NCBI GenBank assembly: GCA_023091735.1
Contig: JALKBU010001014.1
Coordinates: 1 to 18,398, forward strand
Direction of reading: 5' to 3'
DNA from: Trichomonas tenax
Taxonomy: Eukaryota; Parabasalia; Trichomonadida; Trichomonadidae
Length of the DNA stretch: 18,398 nt
The notes below the pieces were generated by a model. That model saw nothing but the letters and a program-made list of their open reading frames with translations, was not told the origin of the DNA and searched no databases. Shown here one piece after another: positions 8,486-16,740 of this stretch. Numbering within the stretch: the first letter of the stretch is position 1; each line of letters starts with the position of its first letter. A program made the position numbers and the translations under genes.

Positions 8486-9863
8486 TCACACGACGATAGA
8501 ACAAAAAGTCATATCATCAAAATTTTTGCATCTCTAGTATATAGACATATAATAAATCCTATTTACATCGAAAACGAGCAAAGATAAAAATTAAATATTT
8601 TTTCCTCATGGTTATTTTATTTTTAGTCATAAAATTCTTAGTCAATTCTATTTCTCGGTAAAAGTTTGGAAAATAAAAAGTCAGATTCAAATCATTTTGA
8701 TTTTCTTTAGATCTATAGCTGGCAATCAAGATATAAGCATGTTATATATTTTACAATATAAATCTTTAACTATGATAATCAACAATATGATGAAATATAT
8801 ATATATATCGATAAAATTACAAAGGAAATAATCAATGAAACTATGACATATCATGTACAGTATTCATGAGCTATATGAAGCTAAATGGTGATTATCTAAA
8901 AGTCATTAATATATCTTGAAAGAAAATATTGATTGGCAATATATTCTTTTAATGAAGTTCATGCATTGCACATCATGATTAAAAGCATTTTGTATAGATG
9001 ATTACTTCCAAATTGGCGTGATATTTTTGAAATTGATTCAAACAAAGGGAATAATTCAGTAAGATTATAAGATATCAATGTCCATAAGTAGTAGATTCTT
9101 TTCATAGTATCCAGGACTCATGGTTTAGAATTTTGATTCGAACAAATGAAAATTTCAACAAAACAAGCGTTTATTTAGTTGCTGTATCAATAAGCTACGT
9201 TTAGATATGCGTAAACTACACCCTGATAGAATATCGATGAGTTGATGTTGTAAATCCAATGATAAACACTAAATAACAAAAATACTTTGCCTAATCATAT
9301 CCATCATTACTTCGATTGATGTGATGAAACTCTAAAGGTCGGTTATAATGTTCGATGTTTATAAGTGAAGATAAATCGAGAACCAATATTGCGTAAATAA
9401 ATTTAAATCAAAGAGACATAATATATGTATCATGCAGAATGATATCCACATGTAGAGAGCTTGCATTATCGAGTTTTTGGTGGATTCTCAAAAAAATGCC
9501 ATACATGATGGTTGGATACTAGGTAAAATTTGCGGTATTGTTGATATTGTGTTTGAACATAGGATCAAATCGATGCTAGCGATTAGAAGCTGAAAATTTA
9601 TCCACGAATAAATCTGACCCAAACTCGATTATTCCGCGGTCACAGGTAGTTCTACATCGAATGGAACAAAAATCTGAAAAATATAGTGGGTCGAATGTGA
9701 TACTTTTCTTGACACTTTTCGCATCGATTGAAACATATTTCATTTTCTACTTATAAAGGGGAACATAAATTATTAGTCCAAATTATTGGAGAGTTTTGAA
9801 AAAATTGAAGGTTAAAAGAAATTATTCAATAAGCTCAATCAATAATAAATTTTTTTAAATCAA
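8486..9863. other. 1.4-kb gene-free AT-rich region
   Basis: This region lies between the divergent starts of uL22 and the carrier gene. No open frame of interest, tRNA or large repeat is seen. It contains an (AT)7 run at 8795-8808 and a TTGACACTTTTC string at 9709-9720 that recurs elsewhere in the window. The 50 nt before the carrier ATG hold CTCAATCAAT but no perfect TCAYW initiator. Confidence 0.5.
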
Positions 9864-10778
9864 ATGCAGCCAGCGGAAAGAATTCTCATTGCTAGCTCAC
9901 CGCAGACAAGCGAACTCCAGCCACAGGACTCTTTCATTGCTGGATTCATCGCCGGCATCACCGCGCGATCTGCTTCTTGCCCGCTCGATACAGTGAAAAT
10001 GCTGATGCAAACTAACAGCCATAAGACTTCTATCCTCCAGACATGCAAGGAAATCATCGACAAGGATGGTGTGAAAGGATTCTGGCGCGGAAATTTCATT
10101 GGCGTCATTAACGCCGCTCCATTACAGGCAATTAAATACACAGTGATCGACCACCTCCAAAAATATTTGAAACGTGAGTTTAACTCGACACCTGCCGAGA
10201 GGGCGTTGATTGGAGCAGCTGCTGGCGTCATTTCTCAAGGAGTTTGTTATCCATTCGACTTAATCTTGACAAGAACAACAGTAAATCCTGACAGATATCA
10301 CAACCTCTTCCAGGCGGCAAAGACAATCATAATGGAGGACGGAATAACGGGTTTGTGGGCCGGTGTCTTCCCAACTATCGTTGGAGCCATTGTCTACGAG
10401 GGCTCGCAGTATGCTGTCCAGGGCGGCTTTAAGCAGTTCTATACACACAAGGAGGGCAGAGTCGCGACGTGGAGAAACCTTTTCATCGGTGCCTGCGCTG
10501 GTGCTGTAAGCCAGACAATCGCATTCCCATTCGACGTCATGAGGAGAAGAATGATGGTTGTCGATGGAAATGGACGTCGTGTCTATACTTCTTACATTGG
10601 ATGCTTCCAAAGTATTTTAGAGAAAGAAGGTTTGCCTGGATTTTTCAAGGGTGTTCACGTTAACCTCTTCAAGATTCTTCCAAACGCTGCAATTAACTAC
10701 ACTGTCGCTGAAGAAATCAAGAATCTCATCTTAACTGTTCGTGCTTATCAGGATGCAAAAAAGAGAGAAAAGAAATAA
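9864..10778 (+). CDS. Mitochondrial carrier family protein, hydrogenosomal nucleotide-carrier type
   Basis: A 304-residue solute carrier (usual length about 300) with the three-fold repeat of the SLC25 family and six expected membrane spans. The signatures are PLDTVK at 40-45, PFDLIL at 130-135 and PFDVMR at 222-227, each followed by the G-x-W/F-x-G half (GFWRGN, GLWAGV, GFFKGV). The third repeat reads RRRMM at 227-231, close to the RRRMMM of ADP/ATP carriers, and the repeat endings resemble the SCaMC/ATP-Mg group and the trichomonad hydrogenosomal protein Hmp31. Exchange of ATP and ADP across the hydrogenosome inner membrane is therefore likely, though not certain. Repeat 2 has Leu where the motif normally has Lys or Arg. 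The Lys-rich C-terminus (DAKKREKK) is polar. Codon use suggests high expression. Confidence 0.9.
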   Translation: MQPAERILIASSPQTSELQPQDSFIAGFIAGITARSASCPLDTVKMLMQTNSHKTSILQTCKEIIDKDGVKGFWRGNFIGVINAAPLQAIKYTVIDHLQKYLKREFNSTPAERALIGAAAGVISQGVCYPFDLILTRTTVNPDRYHNLFQAAKTIIMEDGITGLWAGVFPTIVGAIVYEGSQYAVQGGFKQFYTHKEGRVATWRNLFIGACAGAVSQTIAFPFDVMRRRMMVVDGNGRRVYTSYIGCFQSILEKEGLPGFFKGVHVNLFKILPNAAINYTVAEEIKNLILTVRAYQDAKKREKK

Positions 10779-11000
10779 GATATCTATCAATCTGTCCATA
10801 TATTATATTCGTTATTTTGTTGTAAGATAAAATATTTTCAATATTCGAGATTAAATTTAAAATCAAATCTACACAGTAACAATACACGTCGATAGTAAAC
10901 ATGCAATACAATTGAATGATACTGTTAATAAAATACAAAACAGTAATTTTTGATATCAAAAATATAATACATAAGTTTAAACAAAACAAAAACAAAACTC

Positions 11001-12986
11001 TTACTTCGACTTCTTCTTAGAGACCTTCTTCGCATATGAAGAAGACTCAGATTGATCCCAAGGAAGTCTTCTCTCAGTTTTCTGGTTGAATGGATATGTT
11101 CCTTGTGGAGGAGGCCTTGGCTGTGGTGAATTTCTAAACGGTGGATAACGATATCCGTTCGGTTTTGGTGGAGATGGATATTTCACCGATCTTCGTACGT
11201 CATTATCATGATTATTCTGAACAGGCACCCAAAACTGGCATCCTCCTTTCTTATACTCCAAATTTTGGCCAGTTTTGGCTGCATAACTTGGCATCGATGT
11301 GAAAATCGGCTCTTGTGACTTTCTCTGAGAACGTTTCTTAGGAATAAATCTTTCATATGCGAATTCTGATTCAGCATCTGTTGCAGCAACATATCTTCTG
11401 TCATCATCAAAATCCGAAGAATCTGATCTGTTGTCAGGAATGAATCCGAATAAGCCAGGAGCTGTCTGCTCGATTCCTTTACGCTGGTGATCAACTTCAT
11501 AAGGTCCAGAGTCTTCACACGAATCAATCAAAGATGGTGATGTTTCGAATTGTCCTGCAGGCTGATTATATATTGGAAATTCACCTTCGAACTCCGGAAC
11601 ATTCTTTCGCGGTTTCTCCTTCGGTGATTTCTTTTCTTGAACATCATCATCTTCTTTGTTTGGAATATTGTCATCTTCGTAGCTATAATTGTTCACATCG
11701 TTGTCCTCATCGTCATCGAGAGATAATTGGCATGGTGCTTCAATCACTGGCCTTATAGGAACAGGATATTCACTTGGAGGCTCTTGAACATCATTTTCAT
11801 CCAAGAAATTGATCTTTGAAGGTGGAACAGCATCTTCTTTGTCCTTCCCTGGGCATCTAATGCCATCAAGCCATGCTATTTCACCAGCTGCAGCTGATAA
11901 TATAGTGTTACGATATTCATTTCTTATATTAAGGCTGCTTCTGAATTGCTGGTTATAATTATCCTCTGAATAGTACTCTGGAAGCTCTGAATCCGGTGGC
12001 AATTGATTAATATCTGGATAGCAATTAATATTAACTGGATTTCCTCTGATATCGAGGTATTTCAGGGACTTTACGTTTGCCACGAAGTTTAGGATGTCAT
12101 CCATTGAGTTTAGTTTGCAAAATGTCAAACTAACGGCCACCAAATTTGGTGCAACTGTGGCTAATGGAGATATCTTTGAAATTTTTGTGCCATTGGCTCT
12201 AAATTCCTTCAGCTGTGGGAAGAATCCATCAATTATGAGTGATTTGTCATCGAGTAAGTTTTTAGAAACGTCAAGTGTGACAAGAGATTGAAATCCAGTG
12301 AGAGGATTGAGTGATGTGAGCTGATTGTTTGACAAATCGACGTATGTAAGAAGTGCCATGTAAAATGCGGGGAAATCGGTGATTTTGTTTGATATTGCGC
12401 TTAAACTTCTGAGATTGAGAAGAGAACGTATTCCAGTGAGGTTATTGAGTTGGCATCGATCACAAATGAGTGTGGAGAGGCCTGAAAACACAGTCATTCC
12501 ATGAAGCGTTCTAAATTGATTGCCGCTTAAATCTAAGCTCACAAGACGTGGAATTGGGCTTCTAATATAGATGGAGCGCAGTTTGTTGTTGGAAAGATTC
12601 AACTGTTTCAATGAAACGCATCCTTCGAGATTTTCTATAACTTCGATTTGGTTTCCAGACAGATTTAAAGAGTGTAGTTGCGAAATGTAGAACAGCCTTT
12701 CCATTTTTGCGATTTTGTTGTAAGAAAGATCGAGATATGTTAATGATGTACAATCTTTAAACGGATCTTCTTCGATTGTTGATATATTGTTGTGTGAAAG
12801 CTGCAAAAGTTTGATAATTTGAGGTGATGGAAGTCCTTGAAGCGATTCCAGCTGATTATTCGATAAATCTAAAGCTGGAGCAGAAGGAATTTTAGTTCCT
12901 TTCAGTGTCCTTATTCCCCTGGACTGAAAGGAGGAAACAGCATCACTTTCACTGAGAAGGCTGATTGAAGGCTTTGCTGCTCGCAT
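11001..12986 (-). CDS. SDS22-like leucine-rich repeat protein with disordered tail
   Basis: A 661-residue protein. Residues about 35-330 carry some twelve LRRs of 20-24 residues of the SDS22 type (ALDLSNNQLESLQGL, LTYLDLSYNKIAKMERL, LHSLNLSGNQIEVIENLEG, LKYLDIRGNPVNI), closed by an LRR-cap-like segment (EIAWLDGIRC near 370). It has no signal peptide and is not a BspA-type surface LRR, so it is probably cytosolic. Residues about 385-480 are very acidic (DDDEDNDVNN, KEDDD). The rest is Pro/Ser/Arg-rich, with SQRKSQEP and several PxxP stretches, ending in a Lys cluster (KKVSKKKSK). SDS22-like proteins often scaffold PP1 or ciliary complexes; no partner can be named here. The gene is convergent with the carrier gene, 222 nt apart. 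Confidence 0.88.
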   Translation of the reverse strand: MRAAKPSISLLSESDAVSSFQSRGIRTLKGTKIPSAPALDLSNNQLESLQGLPSPQIIKLLQLSHNNISTIEEDPFKDCTSLTYLDLSYNKIAKMERLFYISQLHSLNLSGNQIEVIENLEGCVSLKQLNLSNNKLRSIYIRSPIPRLVSLDLSGNQFRTLHGMTVFSGLSTLICDRCQLNNLTGIRSLLNLRSLSAISNKITDFPAFYMALLTYVDLSNNQLTSLNPLTGFQSLVTLDVSKNLLDDKSLIIDGFFPQLKEFRANGTKISKISPLATVAPNLVAVSLTFCKLNSMDDILNFVANVKSLKYLDIRGNPVNINCYPDINQLPPDSELPEYYSEDNYNQQFRSSLNIRNEYRNTILSAAAGEIAWLDGIRCPGKDKEDAVPPSKINFLDENDVQEPPSEYPVPIRPVIEAPCQLSLDDDEDNDVNNYSYEDDNIPNKEDDDVQEKKSPKEKPRKNVPEFEGEFPIYNQPAGQFETSPSLIDSCEDSGPYEVDHQRKGIEQTAPGLFGFIPDNRSDSSDFDDDRRYVAATDAESEFAYERFIPKKRSQRKSQEPIFTSMPSYAAKTGQNLEYKKGGCQFWVPVQNNHDNDVRRSVKYPSPPKPNGYRYPPFRNSPQPRPPPQGTYPFNQKTERRLPWDQSESSSYAKKVSKKKSK

Positions 12987-13005
12987 TTTTTTTTATTTCT
13001 AAACG

Positions 13006-13010
13006 AATGA
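13006..13010 (-). promoter_or_regulatory. Initiator (TCATT) of the LRR gene
   Basis: Minus-strand TCATTCG lies 24 nt before the ATG, with an A-rich leader between. It fits the trichomonad initiator TCA(+1)Py(T/A), with the expected start at 13008. Confidence 0.45.
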
Positions 13011-13021
13011 TTTTTTTCAAA

Positions 13022-13040
13022 AGTTATAACCAGTTATAAC
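13022..13040 (-). promoter_or_regulatory. Tandem AGTTATAAC palindrome pair with Myb-like site
   Basis: Two copies of AGTTATAAC (13022-13030 and 13032-13040) lie about 36-54 nt before the LRR gene's ATG, just upstream of its initiator. Each contains the palindrome GTTATAAC. The junction reads TAACTG on the minus strand, matching the YAACKG consensus of Myb factors, a family known to regulate trichomonad promoters. Binding is inferred only. Confidence 0.35.
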
Positions 13041-13408
13041 TAGTAAAAATACACTGAGGTAATGATATTATGAACAATGGAATCAATTTTGATACGCAAA
13101 AACTGATATGATCAAAAAAATTGACAGATTAAACATATGTTGTTCTTGCATCTCATCACATTGACAAGAGAAAGATAAATTCGCATTTATTTTTGCTCAT
13201 ATAAGATTTATATAAAAAAAAATATATTCTTGCTGCGAAAGTTTAGCTGCATGGTTTAGATAGCTGTGCATTGATAAAGGTTTAAATACAAATTTTGAAA
13301 TTATGAAAATAATACATTAAGAATGATATTGATATAATATATAATATATTCAACTGATTTTAAAACACTCGATTTTTTTCAAGATATTAAATGTGAAATT
13401 TCAAAAAT
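13041..13408. other. Intergenic, AT-rich
   Basis: This is the space between the LRR gene's upstream motifs and the end of the next minus-strand gene. It is very AT-rich, and I see no gene or clear repeat. Confidence 0.5.
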
Positions 13409-13732
13409 CTAATTGGATGAACCTGATAGTAAATTCTTACTGTTTTTGATTTCCGACAAGCAATTTTCAAGGTATTGTTGAGTTAATCCCAATTCGTAAT
13501 ATAAATCCATTAGTGAATTGAGTTCTTTCATCTTTTCTTGTTCAAGCTTCTTATCTTTCTCTCCTTGGGCCATCATTGCATTGTACTGAGTTTCAGATCT
13601 TTTTGCAACCTCAGATGTTATTTTTTCTTTGTCATAAATCTTCCTTTTTTCTTCAATCTCATCTTTTATCAGTTTGGAAATCTGTTCGAGGTCTTGCGGG
13701 TTGGTGTCATCTCTCAACTTAACATCCGCCAT
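13409..13732 (-). CDS. Small coiled-coil protein, unrecognised
   Basis: A 107-residue, highly charged protein that I cannot assign. Residues about 15-85 are rich in Glu and Lys with hydrophobic residues at roughly heptad spacing (ISKLIKDEIEEKRKIY; then LEQEKMKELNSLMDLYYELGL), predicting one long helix or coiled coil with a possible break near 45-55. The C-terminus (LLSGSSN) is polar. There is no signal peptide or membrane span. Size and composition would suit a subunit of a tethering, prefoldin-like or cytoskeletal complex, but nothing specific supports any of these. The ATG at 13732 is the first in frame. A TCATT initiator lies 28 nt upstream. The composition is distinctly protein-like compared with the flanking DNA. 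Confidence 0.72.
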   Translation of the reverse strand: MADVKLRDDTNPQDLEQISKLIKDEIEEKRKIYDKEKITSEVAKRSETQYNAMMAQGEKDKKLEQEKMKELNSLMDLYYELGLTQQYLENCLSEIKNSKNLLSGSSN

Positions 13733-13755
13733 AGCGATAATTTTTCCAACAAATA

Positions 13756-13760
13756 AATGA
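13756..13760 (-). promoter_or_regulatory. Possible initiator (TCATT) of the coiled-coil gene
   Basis: Minus-strand TCATTTATTT lies 28 nt before the ATG. It matches the initiator consensus, but it is a little farther away than at the other genes. Confidence 0.35.
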
Positions 13761-13882
13761 ATTTACACGACAGATTTTATTATACATGACAATTTATATT
13801 TATCTCAATTCGCTCAAACCTACCCAATATCTATTCTTGATAAAATGCTCTTCTATAGCTTCATTTCTACCGCAATACAATT

Positions 13883-13940
13883 TTCATTGTTTTTCGATCA
13901 ATATTTTTTATTTATTTATTTTTGATCGAAAAACAATGAA
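13883..13940. repeat. Perfect 19-bp inverted repeat, 20-nt loop
   Basis: TTCATTGTTTTTCGATCAA (13883-13901) is matched by its exact reverse complement at 13922-13940. The loop at 13902-13921 contains only A and T. The arms do not extend further. It lies about 150-210 nt upstream of the coiled-coil gene's start and past the end of a decayed gene, so it may be a promoter-distal hairpin, a termination or RNA structure, or the remnant of a tiny element. Confidence 0.8.
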
Positions 13941-14054
13941 GCATTATCTCTCAATTATTATGTACATTCAAATTTTCAATGCAGCCGTTTTAGGATTGAA
14001 AAGATGGCCATGAAAGTTATTAATCTTATAAGATGATCACTTGTCATTGGTTAT

Positions 14055-14411
14055 TCATGCATATGTTTCCGGCATAATCTTTTCTTTTGTATTTTCATCC
14101 AAATCGGCAAGCTCCTGAACAAGCTTAACTTTCCAGATACCGAGGAGAGCATCCTCTTTCGAACTTGGGAGGTCACCTGCATTCTTTGTATATATTTTAA
14201 CTAACCCATCGGGGTAGACATGATTCATTTATACCATTTCATTATACGTTGTAAACTATCCTTTTATCTTAGCTTTCGTGTATGCCTGCTGAGCCTTAGT
14301 GACAAAATTATCGAGTTTTTCTTTTTTCACAGATGGATCGTTGAGTTTAAGGAGCTTCAAGTGGCCTTTTATCGTGCAATTTTATGCAAACATAAACCTC
14401 ACAAAGGGTAA
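14055..14411 (-). pseudogene. Decayed protein-coding stretch, unidentified
   Basis: Read on the minus strand, 14366 down to 14055 gives 104 codons in one frame, interrupted only by TAG at 14256-14258 and TAA at 14229-14231. The text on both sides is protein-like and charged: HLKLLKLNDPSVKKEKLDNF, then TKAQQAYTKAKI, then after the stops YPDGLVKIYTKNAGDLPSSK and EDALLGIWKVKLVQELADLD, ending ETYA and TGA. Upstream, the adjacent frame reads CEVYVCIKLHDK and would join by a one-base shift near 14367. No ATG with initiator is seen at the front, and no trichomonad intron signals flank the stops. It looks like the 3' portion of a gene with two nonsense changes and a frameshift. I do not recognise the family; a vague acyl-CoA-binding-protein-like SKEDA string is not enough to name it. 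Confidence 0.55.
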
Positions 14412-15279
14412 AAGTGATGAAAAATAAAACTTTCTAAACATAATCTGCACTACAACTATAAGTAACAGATTCTAATTATCCTCTTTTAACTGTTTTTCAT
14501 TTCACCTCATTTAATCATTGGCACATTTTGTGAATAACCAAAAGTAAACTTTGATTATTTAAGCTAATGGCATGTAAGGAAAATCAATAAAAAGTGACAA
14601 TGTTAATCGTCTAACAATGTTTAAAAGTGACATCCTAAAATAGTCCTAATATTTCCATAAAATTTATTTTTAAAGTTATTATCTATAAATTTAAAGACTT
14701 GATATAAGTGTATATAATGTATTATACTATCAGATTTTAACGACTGCCAAAATGTTTGAAATTATTGAGATATCTTGGATAAATCTCAAATTTTCAACAA
14801 ATTTAAACAAAATCGACAATATGATATATTTCCATGCATTGCTGTTACATAGCAGTTCGCCAACCTTTACAAGCATCACTCATTTTTGAGATTTCAAATT
14901 TTTTAATGGAATCATGCCACACTTATGGCACACCAAGCCATACAATCGCCAAATCCTAACATTGAAAGAAAATGAAGACAATTATAAATTCGACTTTTGT
15001 TTGTAAACAATTTCTGTCAAAAGGCAAAAAAAGCAACTTAGCTTTTATTTTTTCCACACAGATCTGCCAACACATATACATGCTGAATAAAGCATATCTT
15101 TAAATTGAATGAAATTTCCAGGGTTTTCTAAATTTGGGCAATCAAACAGGAAAAATTTTAACACAAAAATAATGATGAAAATTTTTGGCATTTTTATTTG
15201 AGATTTATATTCTCTATGCCATAGCGAACCGATTTATTAAGAAAAATTTGTTTAGACAAATTTTTTTTACTTTTTAGGC
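14412..15279. other. Intergenic, AT-rich
   Basis: About 870 nt between the decayed gene and the phosphatase. No gene is supported. A small hairpin (TGCCA..TGGCA) lies near 14926-14941. The rest is low-complexity AT-rich DNA. Confidence 0.5.
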
Positions 15280-15340
15280 TTGAAAATTTTGGGGATCACA
15301 TCATTAATATCAATGACAGAAAGACCATTATGCCACACAA

Positions 15341-15345
15341 TCACA
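15341..15345 (+). promoter_or_regulatory. Initiator (TCACA) just before the MGNSNC start
   Basis: TCACAATA runs into the ATG at 15349 and fits TCA(+1)Py(T/A), with the start expected at 15343. An alternative TCATT at 15301-15305 would serve the upstream in-frame ATG at 15313. The two candidates predict different N-termini. Confidence 0.45.
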
Positions 15346-15348
15346 ATA

Positions 15349-16308
15349 ATGGGTAACTCCAATTGCAAGCACTACAAGAATACTCAAGAAATCATTGAAA
15401 TTATTAAAAATGTTACAGATATATTTGGAAATGAGCCTTCATTCGTGGAGGTCACTGGTAAATTCACAGTAATTGGTGATATTCATGGAAATATTGATAT
15501 TTTGCTTAGAATTTTCTCAAAGAATGGATATCCAGACACAACAAAGTATATTTTCCTTGGCGACTATGTAGACAGAGGTGAAAACTCCGTCGAAGTTATT
15601 TCCATCCTTTTCGCATTCAAAATCCTTTATCCAGAAAATATTTATTTAATTCGTGGTAATCATGAATCCAGGTCTCTCACATCTTTCTATGGATTCAAGA
15701 ATGAGTGTGAGGCTTATTTCAACATTGATCTTTATAACTATGCAATGAAAGCTTTTGATAATTTGCCGATCGGTGCAATCTTAAACAATGAAATTCTTTG
15801 CCTTCATGGAGGTATTCCACGCAATATCAACAGCCGCCAGGAACTGCTTTCTATCCAAAAGACAGACGGTGAGCCATGCCCAGGCCCTGTTACTGATATC
15901 TTATGGAGTGATCCATCAGGAAACAAGGATATGAATGGACAGTGTGTCAGAGGTGCTGGATGCCTATTTGGACATGAGCAGGCTTCGCAGTTCTTAAAGA
16001 AAATCGGTGTGTCGTTGATTTGCCGCTCTCATGAGGAGTGTGATGATGGATTTAACTTTCCATTCGAGGATCAGTGCCTTATCACAATTTTCAGCTCTGC
16101 AAACTATTGCGGTGCTAAGAACTGTGCAGGTATCATGAAGTTTGCTGATTCTGATCTTTCTAAAGCAAGTTTAGATATCTTCAAGCCCTTCGCGAAAAAG
16201 AATTACGTTCTTCCTGATTTTACTGTCGCAATAGCAGAGAGCAAGGCCAACATCGATTCAGACTACATCGACATCAGCTCCCCAGAAGTTCAAGAACTCC
16301 TTGCGTAA
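15349..16308 (+). CDS. PPP-family Ser/Thr protein phosphatase, possibly N-myristoylated
   Basis: A 319-residue metallophosphatase from the chosen start; the frame is open with ATGs also at 15280 and 15313. Numbered from 15349, the catalytic motifs are complete: GDIHG 43-47, GDYVDRG 71-77, RGNHE 102-106, LHGG 152-155, LWSDP 185-189, RG at 201-202, and RSHE 226-229. The metal ligands D44, H46, D72, N104, H153 and H228 are all present. It belongs to the PP1/PP2A-like group but is divergent: the usual SAPNYCG loop reads SSANYCG (249-255), and the C-terminus is its own. I prefer the start at 15349 because it gives MGNSNC, a myristoylation-type N-terminus with a Cys that could be palmitoylated, and because an initiator sits 6 nt upstream. 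Substrate unknown. Confidence 0.92.
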   Translation: MGNSNCKHYKNTQEIIEIIKNVTDIFGNEPSFVEVTGKFTVIGDIHGNIDILLRIFSKNGYPDTTKYIFLGDYVDRGENSVEVISILFAFKILYPENIYLIRGNHESRSLTSFYGFKNECEAYFNIDLYNYAMKAFDNLPIGAILNNEILCLHGGIPRNINSRQELLSIQKTDGEPCPGPVTDILWSDPSGNKDMNGQCVRGAGCLFGHEQASQFLKKIGVSLICRSHEECDDGFNFPFEDQCLITIFSSANYCGAKNCAGIMKFADSDLSKASLDIFKPFAKKNYVLPDFTVAIAESKANIDSDYIDISSPEVQELLA

Positions 16309-16740
16309 TTTTCATGTTATTATTTGTAATAAACTTTGTTTGCTAGTTATTTACTTTTCTTTTATTTAATATTAATCCCAAATCTTGCTTATTTACTAAT
16401 GTCATGCAATGAAAAAGCTATAAATGAATTCTAGCTTTACATGTCAGATTATGACATTTTGACAACTTAAAAATAAAAAGTGAAGAATTCAGATCTATAT
16501 ATTGATATTTTCAATTGATTATTTATATTTTTATATTATATTAGTGAAGTTGATATGATTTCATAAATAATTTTAGTATCTAAAATTTGTTTTAAAATAA
16601 GATTTACGAATAATTTTGACATGTAAATGGCTTAACGTACAAATTTCACGAAACATCGCAGGTATATATAAAAGATCTATTTTACAAGTTCTGGGCAGGT
16701 GACGATAAAAGTGGTTATTAAAATCTTCTCAATCAATTTT
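16309..16740. other. Intergenic, AT-rich, with possible poly(A) signal
   Basis: This follows the phosphatase stop. AATAAA occurs at about 16328-16333, 20 nt downstream of the stop. A 7-bp hairpin (AAAGCTA/TAGCTTT) lies at 16414-16438. The last 70 nt are in frame with the nuclease after a TAA at 16669-16671 but contain no ATG. Confidence 0.5.

Noticed and set aside
13786..14013. 75-codon plus-strand frame
   Set aside because: It runs through the perfect hairpin and consists of AT-driven hydrophobic text with no initiator.
16661..16700. Possible short intron before the nuclease (GTATAT...CAG)
   Set aside because: The ends do not match the conserved trichomonad GTATGT and ACTAACACACAG-type signals, and no upstream exon with an ATG can be defined.
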